From Actinomycetes bacterium (lineage in GTDB: Bacteria; Actinomycetota; Actinomycetes; Nanopelagicales; Nanopelagicaceae), in contig BJFY01000005.1 of the NCBI GenBank assembly GCA_014190155.1, positions 1 through 64,000 of the forward strand: DNA of 64,000 nucleotides, in the 5' to 3' direction. Shown here one piece after another: positions 55,502-64,000 of this stretch (its first letter is position 1; the number at the start of each line of letters is the position of its first letter). The notes beneath the pieces are model-generated. The model worked only from the letters and a program-made list of their open reading frames with translations, had not been told where the DNA came from and made no database searches. Both the position numbers and the translations under genes were made by a program.

Positions 55502-55681
55502 ATGTTCGTAATTGATAAGAAACTAGGAGTTATAGAAATAGTTAGTTTTGCATGTGATGGTAACAAGGTGAATGGAGAAATTGCAGCCACTTACGTTTTG
55601 CCGCTACAAGCGGCAACGCTTGGCCTCAGTGCATTTACGGTTAGAGCTAATGGGAGTGCAACTAATCAATACAACAGGTAA
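55502..55681 (+). CDS. Possible small ORF upstream of prfB (59 codons)
   Basis: A 59-residue frame, from MFVIDKKLGV to NGSATNQYNR, in the 201-base gap before prfB. No ribosome site precedes its ATG. The sequence resembles nothing I recognise. It ends 12 bases before the prfB start, so it might be a leader or a relic. Weakly supported. Confidence 0.25.
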   Translation: MFVIDKKLGVIEIVSFACDGNKVNGEIAATYVLPLQAATLGLSAFTVRANGSATNQYNR

Positions 55682-55693
55682 TACGATTCCTCC

Positions 55694-56797
55694 ATGGCTG
55701 CCCGTGAATTTGAGTTAGAGATTGCTGCGCTGAGCGGCACCCTCAGATCGATTGAAAAAGTGATCGATCTTCCGAAATTACGGATTGAAGCCAAAGAGTT
55801 AGAAGAAGCTGCCGGCGTTCCAAATCTTTGGGACGATCCCGAAGCTGCTCAAAAAGTTACAAGCAAACTCTCTCGGGTACAGAGCGAAATTAATCGCCTC
55901 TCATCACTCCGTCAAAGACTTGATGATCTGCCGGTACTCCTTGAATTAGCGAGAGGCGAAGAAGATCTGAGCGCGCTAGATGATGCTGGCAAGGAATTAG
56001 ATTCCGTCACAAAAGCAATAAGTGAATTAGAAGTTCAAACTCTATTAAGCGGTGAGTATGACCATCGTGATGCGCTCGTAACAATTCGCTCCGAAGCTGG
56101 CGGGGTTGATGCTGCAGATTGGGCAGAAATGGTTTCGCGAATGTTTCTTCGTTATTGCGAAATCCATAATTATCAGACCCAAGTGCTGGAAACTTCTTTT
56201 GCAGAAGAAGCTGGAATAAAATCAACTACTTTTAAAGTTGCTGCTCCTTATGCATATGGAACGCTTTCGGTTGAACAAGGGACACATCGCTTAGTTCGTA
56301 TTTCACCTTTTGATAGCCAAAATCGTCGTCATACATCTTTTGCTGGCGTTGAAGTTGTTCCAGTTGTAGATCAAAGCGATCATATTGAAATAGATGAAAA
56401 AGATATTCGCATCGATGTTTATCGTTCATCCGGCCCAGGTGGCCAAGGTGTTAACACAACAGATTCTGCAGTTCGCATAACGCATATTCCAAGCGGCATA
56501 GTGGTTTCATGTCAGAACGAAAGATCTCAAATCCAAAATCGTGCAACCGCAATGGCAGTATTGCAATCTAAATTATTAGAACGTCGCCATCAAGAAGATC
56601 GGGCGAAGATGGATGCACTCCGCGGCGACAATGCTGGATCTTGGGGAAACCAAATTCGTTCTTATGTATTGCACCCGTATCAAATGGTTAAAGACCACCG
56701 CACTGATTTCGAAACTGGGAATACCCAAGCGGTCTTAAATGGAGAACTAGATGGATTTATTGAAGCGGGCATTAGATGGCGCCGTTCGCAGCATTAA
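55694..56797 (+). CDS. prfB: Peptide chain release factor 2
   Basis: A 367-residue class I release factor recognising UAA and UGA. The SPF anticodon-mimic motif is in [17 protein letters not shown], and the catalytic GGQ in [17 protein letters not shown]. The frame is continuous from the ATG, with no programmed frameshift as in E. coli prfB. Domain 1 (helical) is at ~1-110. It lies before ftsE on the same strand, as in other actinobacteria. Confidence 0.97.
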   Translation: MAAREFELEIAALSGTLRSIEKVIDLPKLRIEAKELEEAAGVPNLWDDPEAAQKVTSKLSRVQSEINRLSSLRQRLDDLPVLLELARGEEDLSALDDAGKELDSVTKAISELEVQTLLSGEYDHRDALVTIRSEAGGVDAADWAEMVSRMFLRYCEIHNYQTQVLETSFAEEAGIKSTTFKVAAPYAYGTLSVEQGTHRLVRISPFDSQNRRHTSFAGVEVVPVVDQSDHIEIDEKDIRIDVYRSSGPGGQGVNTTDSAVRITHIPSGIVVSCQNERSQIQNRATAMAVLQSKLLERRHQEDRAKMDALRGDNAGSWGNQIRSYVLHPYQMVKDHRTDFETGNTQAVLNGELDGFIEAGIRWRRSQH

Positions 56798-56917
56798 TTT
56801 ACTTTTAATTAAAAATGTGAGATATCTCCCGCAATTTCCGCGTAATTAAGCAATATCCTCAGGAAAATAGCCGAGTTAAATCACCCCGTATTGCCATCAT
56901 GTCCATAAAATAACTAC

Positions 56918-57607
56918 ATGATTCGCTTCGAGAAGGTCACCAAGTCCTATCCAAAAACCGATCAGCCCGCGCTAAATCAAGTTGATCTAAATGTTGAAAA
57001 AGGCGAATTCGTTTTTTTAGTTGGACTTTCTGGTTCTGGTAAATCCACTTTCTTGCGGCTAGTGCTTCGTGAAGAGAAGCCAACTTCAGGAACTATTCAC
57101 GTTGCTGGTAAAGACCTCGCCACGCTTTCTAATTACAAAGTTCCCGAACTTCGTCGCCAAGTCGGCACCGTCTTTCAAGATTTTCGATTGCTAAATAACA
57201 AAACAGTTTTTGAAAATGTGGCTTTTACTTTGCATGTTCTTGGCTATTCAAAGAAGGAAATTGCGCGTGAAGTTCCAGAAGTATTAGAGCTGGTTGGGCT
57301 AGAAGAAAAATTAGATCGTAAACCTGGCGAACTTTCAGGAGGAGAACAGCAGCGAGTGGCTATTGCGCGCGCTTATGTGAGTCGACCAGTAATTCTTATT
57401 GCGGATGAACCAACTGGAAACTTAGATCCAGCAACTTCGGTTGGAATTATGAAATTACTTGACCGGATTAACCGTGATGGCACAACTGTTGTCATGGCAA
57501 CACACGATGCTGGCATTGTGGATCAAATGCGAAAACGTGTTATCGAACTTGACGCTGGCAATGTAATCCGAGACCAAGCTCGAGGTGTCTACGGATATAC
57601 CGGATGA
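56918..57607 (+). CDS. ftsE: Cell division ATP-binding protein FtsE
   Basis: A 229-residue ABC-type ATPase that, with FtsX, controls peptidoglycan hydrolases at the septum. Walker A is [15 protein letters not shown], signature [16 protein letters not shown], Walker [13 protein letters not shown] and the switch His is in [11 protein letters not shown]. It has the typical short FtsE length. The 82-base gap to ftsX contains a perfect tandem repeat. Confidence 0.97.
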   Translation: MIRFEKVTKSYPKTDQPALNQVDLNVEKGEFVFLVGLSGSGKSTFLRLVLREEKPTSGTIHVAGKDLATLSNYKVPELRRQVGTVFQDFRLLNNKTVFENVAFTLHVLGYSKKEIAREVPEVLELVGLEEKLDRKPGELSGGEQQRVAIARAYVSRPVILIADEPTGNLDPATSVGIMKLLDRINRDGTTVVMATHDAGIVDQMRKRVIELDAGNVIRDQARGVYGYTG

Positions 57608-57629
57608 TTTCAGATAAAGTGAATTAACT

Positions 57630-57661
57630 AAGCAAAAGCCTGGGTAAGCAAAAGCCTGGGT
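57630..57661. repeat. Perfect 16-bp tandem duplication between ftsE and ftsX
   Basis: AAGCAAAAGCCTGGGT occurs twice back to back (57630-57645 and 57646-57661). A degraded third copy (TAGTAAAAGGTAGGG) follows from 57662. It lies in the intergenic gap ahead of the ftsX ribosome site. Confidence 0.9.
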
Positions 57662-57689
57662 TAGTAAAAGGTAGGGAAAGAGGAGAGAT

Positions 57690-58592
57690 ATGCGCGCTGG
57701 ATTTCTTTTGAGCGAAGTTGGAATTGGGCTTCGCCGTAACTTAACCATGACATTTGCGGTAATTATTACCGTCGCGATCTCACTCTCACTTCTTGGAATT
57801 GGTTTCCTTTCAAATGCCCAAGTGCGGGTCATGAAAGATTATTGGTACGACAAAATCGAAGTCTCGGTCTACCTTTGCGGATCACTCTCCGAATCGGCTT
57901 CATGTTCTGGTGGCGTAATTACCGATGGCCAACGCGTTGAGATTCAAAAAGATTTACAAGATTTGCCTGCAGTACAAAGTGTTTACTACGAGTCCCAAGC
58001 AGAAGCATTTACTCGTTTCCAAGAAAGATTTAAGGGATCAGCAATTGCGCAAAACGTAACTCAAGATCAACTACCCGAATCTTTTCGGGTTAAATTAAAA
58101 GATCCAACTCAATTTGCAGTTGTCGAGAGCGCCTTCTCGGGACGTCCTGGTGTAGATGTTGTACAAGACCAACGCTCTATTCTAGAGAAGTTCTTTAAAC
58201 TCTTAAATGTGCTTCGCGATGGCGCGCTCGCAATCGGATTAGCTAGCGTACTTACGGCTGCGCTACTTATAAGCAACACGCTTCGCCTCGCCGCATTTAA
58301 CCGACGTCGCGAAACTAATGTAATGAAATTAGTTGGTGCCAGTTCATTTTCAATTCAATTGCCTTTCTTACTTGAAGGCGTGTTTGCAGCGATAATTGGT
58401 TGGCTATTTTCTACTGGGTTACTTGCAACATTTAAATTAGTGATAGATCAACGAGTTGCGCCACTATTAACCTTCACAAACTTCTTTGGCTGGCGCGATG
58501 TTTGGGTTACTTCGAGTTACTTACTCATAACAGGTTTAAGCGTATCTGCCGTTGCTTCTACACTCACACTTCGCAAATATCTAAAGGTCTAG
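57690..58592 (+). CDS. ftsX: Cell division permease-like protein FtsX
   Basis: A 300-residue four-helix membrane protein. A first helix at ~22-42 is followed by a large extracytoplasmic loop (about 45-170) with paired Cys (YLCGSLSESASCSGG), as in actinobacterial FtsX, then three helices. RRRETNVMKLVGASSFSIQ, the FtsX/MacB motif, lies between helices 2 and 3. The GGAGAG ribosome site precedes the ATG by five bases. The partner is FtsE. Confidence 0.96.
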   Translation: MRAGFLLSEVGIGLRRNLTMTFAVIITVAISLSLLGIGFLSNAQVRVMKDYWYDKIEVSVYLCGSLSESASCSGGVITDGQRVEIQKDLQDLPAVQSVYYESQAEAFTRFQERFKGSAIAQNVTQDQLPESFRVKLKDPTQFAVVESAFSGRPGVDVVQDQRSILEKFFKLLNVLRDGALAIGLASVLTAALLISNTLRLAAFNRRRETNVMKLVGASSFSIQLPFLLEGVFAAIIGWLFSTGLLATFKLVIDQRVAPLLTFTNFFGWRDVWVTSSYLLITGLSVSAVASTLTLRKYLKV

Positions 58593-58656
58593 TACTTTTA
58601 ACCTCCAATAAGTCCTTCGTAAAGCACGGGGGAGAACTTCCCGGGAGTGTGTTGAA

Positions 58657-59844
58657 ATGGTGCGCGAACCAGACTTTTTGCGCCCTTCAATCATTACCAA
58701 GATAAAAGCAAAAATTCTAAAACCGCTTAGCGGGAATTCATTTCGAGCAAGCGGCATCATTTTCATTGTAATGACCCTTGTTTTCTCAATCGGATACTCG
58801 ACTGGAAGTAGGAATTCTGACGGTCCCGTTGACGAAGCTATTCAAGAAATAACATCTGCGGGACAGTCCAAAGTTACAAAGCAAATATTGCAATGGGCAG
58901 CAATCGAGGGTGCGATTAAGGCATCGGGAGATCAGTGGTCAAATTATTTCCCTACTAGTGCGCTTGATATATTTCAAGACCAATTAAATAATCAGTACAC
59001 TGGCATTGGAATTATTTTAAGACGGTCCACCTTGGGAGTTCTAGAGATTGCAAGTGTTGAAGTAACCTCTCCGGCCGCCGCTGCGGGGATAAAGGTAAGC
59101 GATCAATTAATTGAAATTGATGGTACTGATGTGCAAGGTGCATCACTACCATCTGCGATTGCAATGCTTCGTGGAAACAGCGGCAAGAAAGTTGATTTGC
59201 TCATACTTAGAAACGGAAAGAATATTTTGGTTTCGCTGAAACGAGCCAAAATAACTGCGAAAAATGTCGAGATATCAACCATCTCCAAAGATGTAGCGCT
59301 ATTAACAATTTCATCTTTTTCTTCATTAACTGCGAACGATGTGCAATGGTTTCTAACCAACACTCCTCATAGCAAGGGGATAATTATAGATTTAAGAAAT
59401 AACCCTGGCGGGATTGTTGAAGAAGCCGTTGGAGTTGCCCGTCAATTTATTAACAGTGGAATTATTGTTTCTTACCAGAAGGCTTCGGGCGAAAAGGTTA
59501 TATTTAAATCCACCGAAACTGGCGCAGATCAAGCTCCGCTAATTGTTTTGATTAATCGATCAACCGCAAGTGCTGCTGAGATATTGGCGGCAGCGCTACA
59601 AGATAGGAATAGAGCAGTAATCCTTGGTGAGAAGAGTTATGGCAAGGGAACAGTGCAAGAGTTTAAAACGTTGAAAGATGGCTCAAAACTTGAATTAACA
59701 GTTGCCTTTTTCCGATCGCCTTCTGGAAGATTGATTGAAGGAAAAGGCGTTATGCCAGATTTAGTGGTTCCAGAGAGTGTGATTGCAATCAAATCGCTAC
59801 AAGTGCTTGGCGGTTTAGCCTCATTGATTACGCCTAATAATTGA
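58657..59844 (+). CDS. S41 C-terminal processing peptidase (CtpA-like)
   Basis: A 395-residue membrane-anchored serine protease. An anchor helix (about residues 28-47) leads to an N-terminal helical domain, a PDZ domain (about 100-185, with GIGIILRRSTLGVLEIASVE and LIEIDGTDVQGASLPSAIAM) and the S41 catalytic domain. The Ser is in LINRSTASAAEILAAALQD and the Lys in LGEKSYGKGTVQEF. It sits between ftsX and smpB, where many actinobacteria have a secreted NlpC or M23 hydrolase. The substrate is unknown. Confidence 0.93.
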   Translation: MVREPDFLRPSIITKIKAKILKPLSGNSFRASGIIFIVMTLVFSIGYSTGSRNSDGPVDEAIQEITSAGQSKVTKQILQWAAIEGAIKASGDQWSNYFPTSALDIFQDQLNNQYTGIGIILRRSTLGVLEIASVEVTSPAAAAGIKVSDQLIEIDGTDVQGASLPSAIAMLRGNSGKKVDLLILRNGKNILVSLKRAKITAKNVEISTISKDVALLTISSFSSLTANDVQWFLTNTPHSKGIIIDLRNNPGGIVEEAVGVARQFINSGIIVSYQKASGEKVIFKSTETGADQAPLIVLINRSTASAAEILAAALQDRNRAVILGEKSYGKGTVQEFKTLKDGSKLELTVAFFRSPSGRLIEGKGVMPDLVVPESVIAIKSLQVLGGLASLITPNN

Positions 59845-59893
59845 AATCACCAATTAATTAACGATTCTATTTCGCACCCGTTACCCTTAAGCC

Positions 59894-60412
59894 ATGGTTA
59901 AGGAAGTCGGACGTAAACTCATCGCGCAAAATAAAAAGGCGCGCCATGATTACTTCATAGAAGATGTCTATGAATGTGGTCTTGTGTTAACCGGTACGGA
60001 AGTGAAATCGCTTCGGGCTGGTCGAGCATCGCTCATTGACGGCTTCGCCATGGTTATTGATGGCGAGTTATGGCTTAGTGGGGTACATATTCCGGAATAT
60101 ACGGAAGGAACGTGGACTAATCACACGCCCCGAAGAGATCGAAAATTACTTTTACATAAGAAAGAGATCACTAAATTAATTGGGAAGACGAAAGAGAGTG
60201 GTTTAACTTTAATTCCGATTTCGCTCTACTTTAAAGATGGCAAAGCCAAGATAGAACTTGGTTTGGCTAAGGGTAAGAAAGCGCACGATAAACGGGCTTC
60301 ACTTATGGAACGCGAAGCTGGTCGAGAAATCGCGCGCGAGATGTCGCGCAATTTGAGCGGTAAGAATGTTGGGCGTAGCAATCCGCGTAAATCCAATAAG
60401 TATGACGATTAA
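59894..60412 (+). CDS. smpB: SsrA-binding protein SmpB
   Basis: A 172-residue tmRNA partner protein for ribosome rescue. Motifs are [56 protein letters not shown] and [19 protein letters not shown]. The basic C-terminal tail that enters the decoding centre is present. It lies 57 bases upstream of ssrA, an arrangement seen in other bacteria, and ends with a Ser/Asn-rich extension. Confidence 0.97.
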   Translation: MVKEVGRKLIAQNKKARHDYFIEDVYECGLVLTGTEVKSLRAGRASLIDGFAMVIDGELWLSGVHIPEYTEGTWTNHTPRRDRKLLLHKKEITKLIGKTKESGLTLIPISLYFKDGKAKIELGLAKGKKAHDKRASLMEREAGREIAREMSRNLSGKNVGRSNPRKSNKYDD

Positions 60413-60441
60413 TCTCGGTATTTACTTTTACTTTATTAACG

Positions 60442-60447
60442 TACAAT
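60442..60447 (+). promoter_or_regulatory. Putative -10 box of the ssrA promoter
   Basis: TACAAT lies 22 bases before the mature tmRNA 5' end. TTTACT at 60421-60426 could be a weak -35 at a 15-base spacing. The spacing is shorter than ideal, so the call is tentative. Confidence 0.4.
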
Positions 60448-60469
60448 AAGACTGCTTTCTAACTCCCAT

Positions 60470-60841
60470 GGGGGTGAACGGTCTCGACTTTGGATGTTGG
60501 GACAGGGGAAGCGGGCCGAGGAAGCCGGGATGATCTCGTAAACCAAAAACCCGTGCAAACAATCAAGCGCCAGTACAACTGCCGCTGATTACGCTCTCGC
60601 TGCATAAGCGAGCCTCGTAATCCGTTAGCCCAAGTGCGCCCTCGCCTTGGAATCTAGCGCCGACAGAGGGCTTACTTATTCATAAGGTTGCGATTATGAA
60701 TCGGGAAATCTTCCGCAAATGAGTTCGTTGACTACATGTGCGCGTGAGAGTCAGAGCTGAGAAAACGAATAGCGCACTACGCCCGTAGAAGCCCTGTTTT
60801 AGTACCAGAGGACCCGGGTTCGATTCCCGGCACCTCCACCA
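60470..60841 (+). ncRNA. ssrA: tmRNA (ssrA)
   Basis: A 372-base one-piece tmRNA. The 5' end GGGGGTGAACGGTCTCGAC pairs with the 3' CACCTCC followed by A and encoded CCA. The T arm (GGGTTCGATTCCC) is intact. The tag frame is read back from the stop at 60605-60607 and ends DYALAA, with upstream residues KQSSASTTAA. The codon before K is TGC; a clear Ala resume codon is not visible in this frame, so the exact first tag residue is uncertain. It follows smpB. Confidence 0.96.
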
Positions 60842-60910
60842 TGTTTTACTTGTGCGTTCCAAAAATAACTAGCGGTATCAGCCACGAGCGCCAAAGATGA
60901 ATTGCTTTAC

Positions 60911-61156
60911 TTAATTAACAATTCCATAAATAAGTACCCCTATGAAGAGGACCCAGATAATTTGATTTAATGGTTTCTTCAATAATGACTTAGAGGTACT
61001 CGGCAAAAACGAGAGCACCAAAATAAGTATTCCAGTTAAAATAATAATCGCACTATGGATTGCAACGCTAGAAGTGCCAGTTTGGTAACGCCAGTTGATA
61101 AGTCCAATCGCGAATAGGGTGTAACCAGCTAGTCGAAAATAATTTAGTGGGTTCAT
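60911..61156 (-). CDS. Small membrane protein (unknown)
   Basis: An 81-residue protein with three hydrophobic segments: near the N-terminus (YFRLAGYTLFAIGLINW), in the middle (AIHSAIIILTGILILVLSFL) and at the end (IIWVLFIGVLIYGIVN), with a basic loop between. I do not recognise a family. Flanks carry no repeats or mobile genes. Confidence 0.6.
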   Translation of the reverse strand: MNPLNYFRLAGYTLFAIGLINWRYQTGTSSVAIHSAIIILTGILILVLSFLPSTSKSLLKKPLNQIIWVLFIGVLIYGIVN

Positions 61157-61248
61157 CTACAAAATGTAACCCAAGTCAAGCCCAAGTCAATGCTTTTTAG
61201 ATTGTATTTGTTTAATGTCTTTTGGATATAGCCAGACTCAATCCTGAA

Positions 61249-61572
61249 TTAATCTTGGATAAGTCCTTTATCGGGATTCCGATTTCCACGCATCTGTCTA
61301 ATAGTTCGATAAAGGGCAAAGGTTGAAACTCCGAAACCAAATAAGCCATAGAGACGTCCACCAAGTCCAATATTTGCGGTCATGAAAATTACCCCAATAA
61401 ATATTGCAGGGAGGGAGAAGAGAATTACTGCTCCAACTCTTAACTTGTTAAACGAGGATTTAGCTGGCTCGATAAATGTAAGCCCTAGCGCAATTGGCCC
61501 ACCCACAACAGTTATGGCTGCCATTAGCGCCACTATTACCACAAGTGATTCCATTGTTAAACCATAGAGCAT
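61249..61572 (-). CDS. Small membrane protein (unknown)
   Basis: A 107-residue protein with three hydrophobic segments and a basic C-terminus (YRTIRQMRGNRN). A Met six codons in (61554) is an alternative start; neither has a clear ribosome site. The gene follows the HNH gene on the same strand with an 11-base gap. The function is unknown. Confidence 0.6.
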   Translation of the reverse strand: MLYGLTMESLVVIVALMAAITVVGGPIALGLTFIEPAKSSFNKLRVGAVILFSLPAIFIGVIFMTANIGLGGRLYGLFGFGVSTFALYRTIRQMRGNRNPDKGLIQD

Positions 61573-61583
61573 TCAAAGACGCT

Positions 61584-62903
61584 TCAGGCTGCATCGTTAA
61601 TGGGGCGAGCGGGAACTTGGTAAATCTTTCCAGTTGGTGAAGTCCAAGTACAAGATCCATCACCCCTGCTTTTTAATTCCCAACCACCATGCGTCTTCAT
61701 TCGATGGTGCCGCCTACATAAAACACCTAAGTTCGAAATTGAAGTTTCACCACCGGCATCCCAACTTTTTGCATGATCAATATCGCCAACTCGCGCCGGT
61801 TGCCTACAACCTGGGAATCGGCAAGTTCGATCACGCGCAGTAAGGAAATCAATTAGCGCTTGCGGTGGTTCGTAAGTTTCTCGACCTAAGTTGAGTAATT
61901 CACCAGATACTGGATCGGTAATAAATCGCTTCCATTTTCCATCAGCGGCTAATTCACGGGCAACGGTTGCGGGGATTGCGCCGTAACCTGCAAGAATTCC
62001 TGGATTCTCCGATAGCCCTAAAAGAGTTGGTAGATCAATAGTTAAGTTTACGGTAACTGGTCGTCGATGTGGCTTATAGGAATCCACATTGTTTGCGAGG
62101 AAAGTTGCGGCTAAAGATGTAAGCGCATCTGCGCGCTTCATATCTAAAGTTCGCTCGTTATCTAAAGGTGAAATACTCACGTCACCACCATTTATTTCGG
62201 ATTCATGTCTAGCTAGCGCATCTATCGCAAGCATTACAGTTTGAGCATCCGCTGCCGGCAGGAGGGCCACAATCGTTGCCATTCCATCAGGTTCAGAATA
62301 CATAGTGACTTTACGACAATCTCGCGCATGCTCTGATGCAGCTTCAAAAATTTCTGGTGAAAGCCTTGCTATTGTGCCGCGCACTTTATTAGCAACTTGA
62401 ACTGGCGTATGAAATTCAGCATGGGAAATTGCCTTTAACTCAATCTCTTCGATCGCAGCAGCCGATAAACCTTTACCAATTACCGCAGCACTTTCCCGGG
62501 CAATTACCGAAGCATGTGCCGCCGAAATTTCGCCATTTGCTAAGGCAGCACAGGTATTAGGTAAGTAATTTACAAGAGTGCGCGCTACATCTATTCGATT
62601 TTGCGCGGTACCGCTAGATAATCGAAGTGCCGCCGCAATCTCCTCACGTTCGGAGTCATCAACACCGCTCCACATTGATTCCGCTTTAGAAGGTTCATTT
62701 CCGGCGACCGCGACGATTGCGCTCTGCATCAAAGCCTGCAACCAGCCAGATTGTTTTTCTAACGCAGACAAATAATCAACTCGCCCTGATGGCGATAACG
62801 AGAATGGATCAATCGCAACGAGCTCCGTCAGAATTTCAATTCCAGCGCGTGTATTAAGTAAACGAAGAATATTTTCTTCGGTTAGCTCGGTTGCGATCTC
62901 CAT
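61584..62903 (-). CDS. DUF222/HNH endonuclease domain protein
   Basis: A 439-residue protein with an N-terminal DUF222-like helical region and a C-terminal HNH nuclease domain. The HNH motif is CRFPGCRQPARVGDIDHAKS, then GGETSISNLGVLCRRHHRMK with the metal-ligating Cys pairs and His. Such proteins are common and repeated in actinobacterial genomes, sometimes as repeat elements (REP13E12 type in mycobacteria). No direct repeats or transposase flank it here. Confidence 0.88.
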   Translation of the reverse strand: MEIATELTEENILRLLNTRAGIEILTELVAIDPFSLSPSGRVDYLSALEKQSGWLQALMQSAIVAVAGNEPSKAESMWSGVDDSEREEIAAALRLSSGTAQNRIDVARTLVNYLPNTCAALANGEISAAHASVIARESAAVIGKGLSAAAIEEIELKAISHAEFHTPVQVANKVRGTIARLSPEIFEAASEHARDCRKVTMYSEPDGMATIVALLPAADAQTVMLAIDALARHESEINGGDVSISPLDNERTLDMKRADALTSLAATFLANNVDSYKPHRRPVTVNLTIDLPTLLGLSENPGILAGYGAIPATVARELAADGKWKRFITDPVSGELLNLGRETYEPPQALIDFLTARDRTCRFPGCRQPARVGDIDHAKSWDAGGETSISNLGVLCRRHHRMKTHGGWELKSRGDGSCTWTSPTGKIYQVPARPINDAA

Positions 62904-62964
62904 GTGAGAAGCATCTAAAACGGGTCTGACAAGTTGGGAAAGTTATGCACACCCGTTACTTTGT

Positions 62965-62998
62965 TTTCAACTTGCAATCCCACCCAATGTAGTTGAAA
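62965..62998. repeat. 8-bp inverted repeat upstream of pirin
   Basis: TTTCAACT and AGTTGAAA are separated by 18 bases and lie directly before the pirin ATG at 63007. It could be an operator for a dimeric regulator, or a chance pairing. No regulator gene is adjacent. Confidence 0.45.
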
Positions 62999-63006
62999 CT
63001 TCAATC

Positions 63007-64000
63007 ATGCCTGCCGTAACCGTAAAAGATATAACTGTTCTACCGCGCGTAATCGCTTCGCCCGCTGCACATGCACGGACTGTAAAAAGCGTTACCTCCG
63101 CGCCACAAGGTTACGAAGGCGAGGGTTTCCCAGTTCGTCGAGCATTTAATGGCGTAGACCTTGGCGATGTCGATCCATTCATCATGATGGATCAAATGGG
63201 TGAAGTTGAATATTCACCCGGCGAACCAAAAGGCACACCATGGCATCCACATCGCGGGTTTGAAACTGTTACATACATTATTGATGGCATCTTCGATCAC
63301 TTTGATAATCACGGCGGTGGCGGCACGATTTCAAATGGCGACACCCAATGGATGACTGCTGGCGCTGGAATTTTGCATATCGAAACTCCGCCAGAACATT
63401 TAGTTATGAGCGGTGGTTTATTTCATGGTTTCCAACTCTGGGTAAATCTTCCGGCAAGTAAGAAATGGTCAACACCGGCTTACCAAGATATTCGGGCAAA
63501 GAACGTTGAACTTTTATCTTCAAGTGATGGTGGAACTTTAATTCGAATTATCGCTGGTGAATTAGCTGGACATCAAGGTCCCGGCACAACGCAAACGCCA
63601 ATCACAATTGTGCACGCAACGTTGCAACCTGGTGCGCAACTTCGATTGCCATGGAACTCTGCCTATAACGCACTGGTTTACACGATGAGTGGACGCGGCA
63701 CTGTTGGCGATGAACATCGTCCAGTGCAGATGGGGCAACTTGCCGTATTTGATAGCGCATATGTTGATGGCGATGTATTAGTTGTAACTGCAGATAAAGC
63801 GCAGGAATCTCGTGCACCAGAAATGGATGTAATCATTCTCGGCGGCGAACCAATTCGCGAACCCGTTGCATGGATGGGTCCATTTGTTATGAACACCAAG
63901 CGCGAAGTCCTGCAAGCATTTGAAGATTTCCAAAAAGGTGTACTTGGAATTGTGCCCGCAGATCATAAAGAATTTGTCCGGCAACGCGGCGCGGCGCTTA
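63007..64000 (+). CDS. Pirin family protein (3' truncated by window edge)
   Basis: A bicupin pirin, incomplete at the window end (331 codons visible). Iron ligands are visible in GTPWHPHRGFETVTYIIDG and in the later AGAGILHIETPPEHL segment, with FHGFQLWVNLP typical of the family. An N-terminal ~35 residues precede the cupin, longer than many pirins. The predicted role is an iron-dependent redox sensor or quercetinase-like enzyme. The HNH gene lies divergently upstream. Confidence 0.93.
   Translation, partial: MPAVTVKDITVLPRVIASPAAHARTVKSVTSAPQGYEGEGFPVRRAFNGVDLGDVDPFIMMDQMGEVEYSPGEPKGTPWHPHRGFETVTYIIDGIFDHFDNHGGGGTISNGDTQWMTAGAGILHIETPPEHLVMSGGLFHGFQLWVNLPASKKWSTPAYQDIRAKNVELLSSSDGGTLIRIIAGELAGHQGPGTTQTPITIVHATLQPGAQLRLPWNSAYNALVYTMSGRGTVGDEHRPVQMGQLAVFDSAYVDGDVLVVTADKAQESRAPEMDVIILGGEPIREPVAWMGPFVMNTKREVLQAFEDFQKGVLGIVPADHKEFVRQRGAAL

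Noticed and set aside
55694-56797. Programmed frameshift in prfB
   Set aside because: The frame is continuous through domain 1 with no internal TGA, so no frameshift is needed.
60680-60862. Minus-strand frame across the tmRNA 3' end
   Set aside because: It lies inside the tmRNA, where the sequence is fixed by RNA structure.
61584-62903. Mobile element carrying the HNH gene
   Set aside because: The HNH/DUF222 family can be repeated in genomes, but there are no terminal repeats, transposase or target duplication here.

Overview
The window looks like one contiguous piece of the core chromosome of a streamlined, AT-leaning actinobacterium. Actinobacterial markers include WhiB7, AdnAB, a fused E1/E2 2-oxoglutarate decarboxylase/dehydrogenase, a SigR/SigH-RsrA pair, nickel superoxide dismutase with SodX, DUF501, DUF4307, DUF3817, UPF0182 and DUF2342. 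The AT-leaning composition, very short intergenic gaps, many stop/start overlaps and reduced versions of some proteins suggest a freshwater acI-type (Nanopelagicales-like) genome. That placement is inference; no rRNA gene is present to confirm it. I see no prophage, transposase, CRISPR array or integrated element.

Layout. 1-3.3 kb: eno (partial), ftsB-like gene, DUF501, ppx and a family-5 uracil-DNA glycosylase, ending in an unusual short tRNA-Leu(UAA). 3.4-8.9 kb: Bax-inhibitor-like membrane protein, two MFS exporters (one apparently with an ATT start codon) and a DrrAB-type ABC exporter. 8.9-14.2 kb: greA, DUF4307, SURF1, DUF3817, a Z-prenyl transferase, PIN-PhoH and a small secreted transglycosylase-like protein. 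14.2-23 kb: class I fumarase, xseB-xseA, ispH, a membrane protein, rmuC, ychF and typA. 23-33 kb: a DNA repair block of adnA-adnB, an EEP-family hydrolase, nudC and a short uvrD2.

33-42 kb: whiB7 with a complete attenuator leader (promoter, 59-codon uORF, terminator and a possible antiterminator), an orphan ThiF/cyclodehydratase-like protein, a small zinc-ribbon protein, a YgjP-type metallopeptidase, a non-coding interval with DnaA-box-like repeats and a candidate small RNA, a DUF2342 protein, a PDZ-Lon-like protease, UPF0182 and initiator tRNA. 42-50.9 kb: copper ATPase, hisN-like phosphatase, rsgA, aroA, HMCES/SRAP protein, sigH-rsrA behind an exact SigR-type promoter, a one-domain biotin carrier, a hotdog protein, and divergent sodN/sodX. 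50.8-55.5 kb: kgd and two small membrane proteins. 55.5-60.9 kb: prfB, ftsE-ftsX, an S41 protease, smpB and ssrA (tmRNA). 61-64 kb: two small membrane proteins, a DUF222/HNH protein and a partial pirin.

The most notable items are the whiB7 leader, which contains a pairing that could make the switch ribosome-sensitive; the tRNA-Leu(UAA) without a long variable arm; the apparent ATT initiation codon; the orphan E1-like protein; and the untranslated structured interval at 36.0-36.4 kb.
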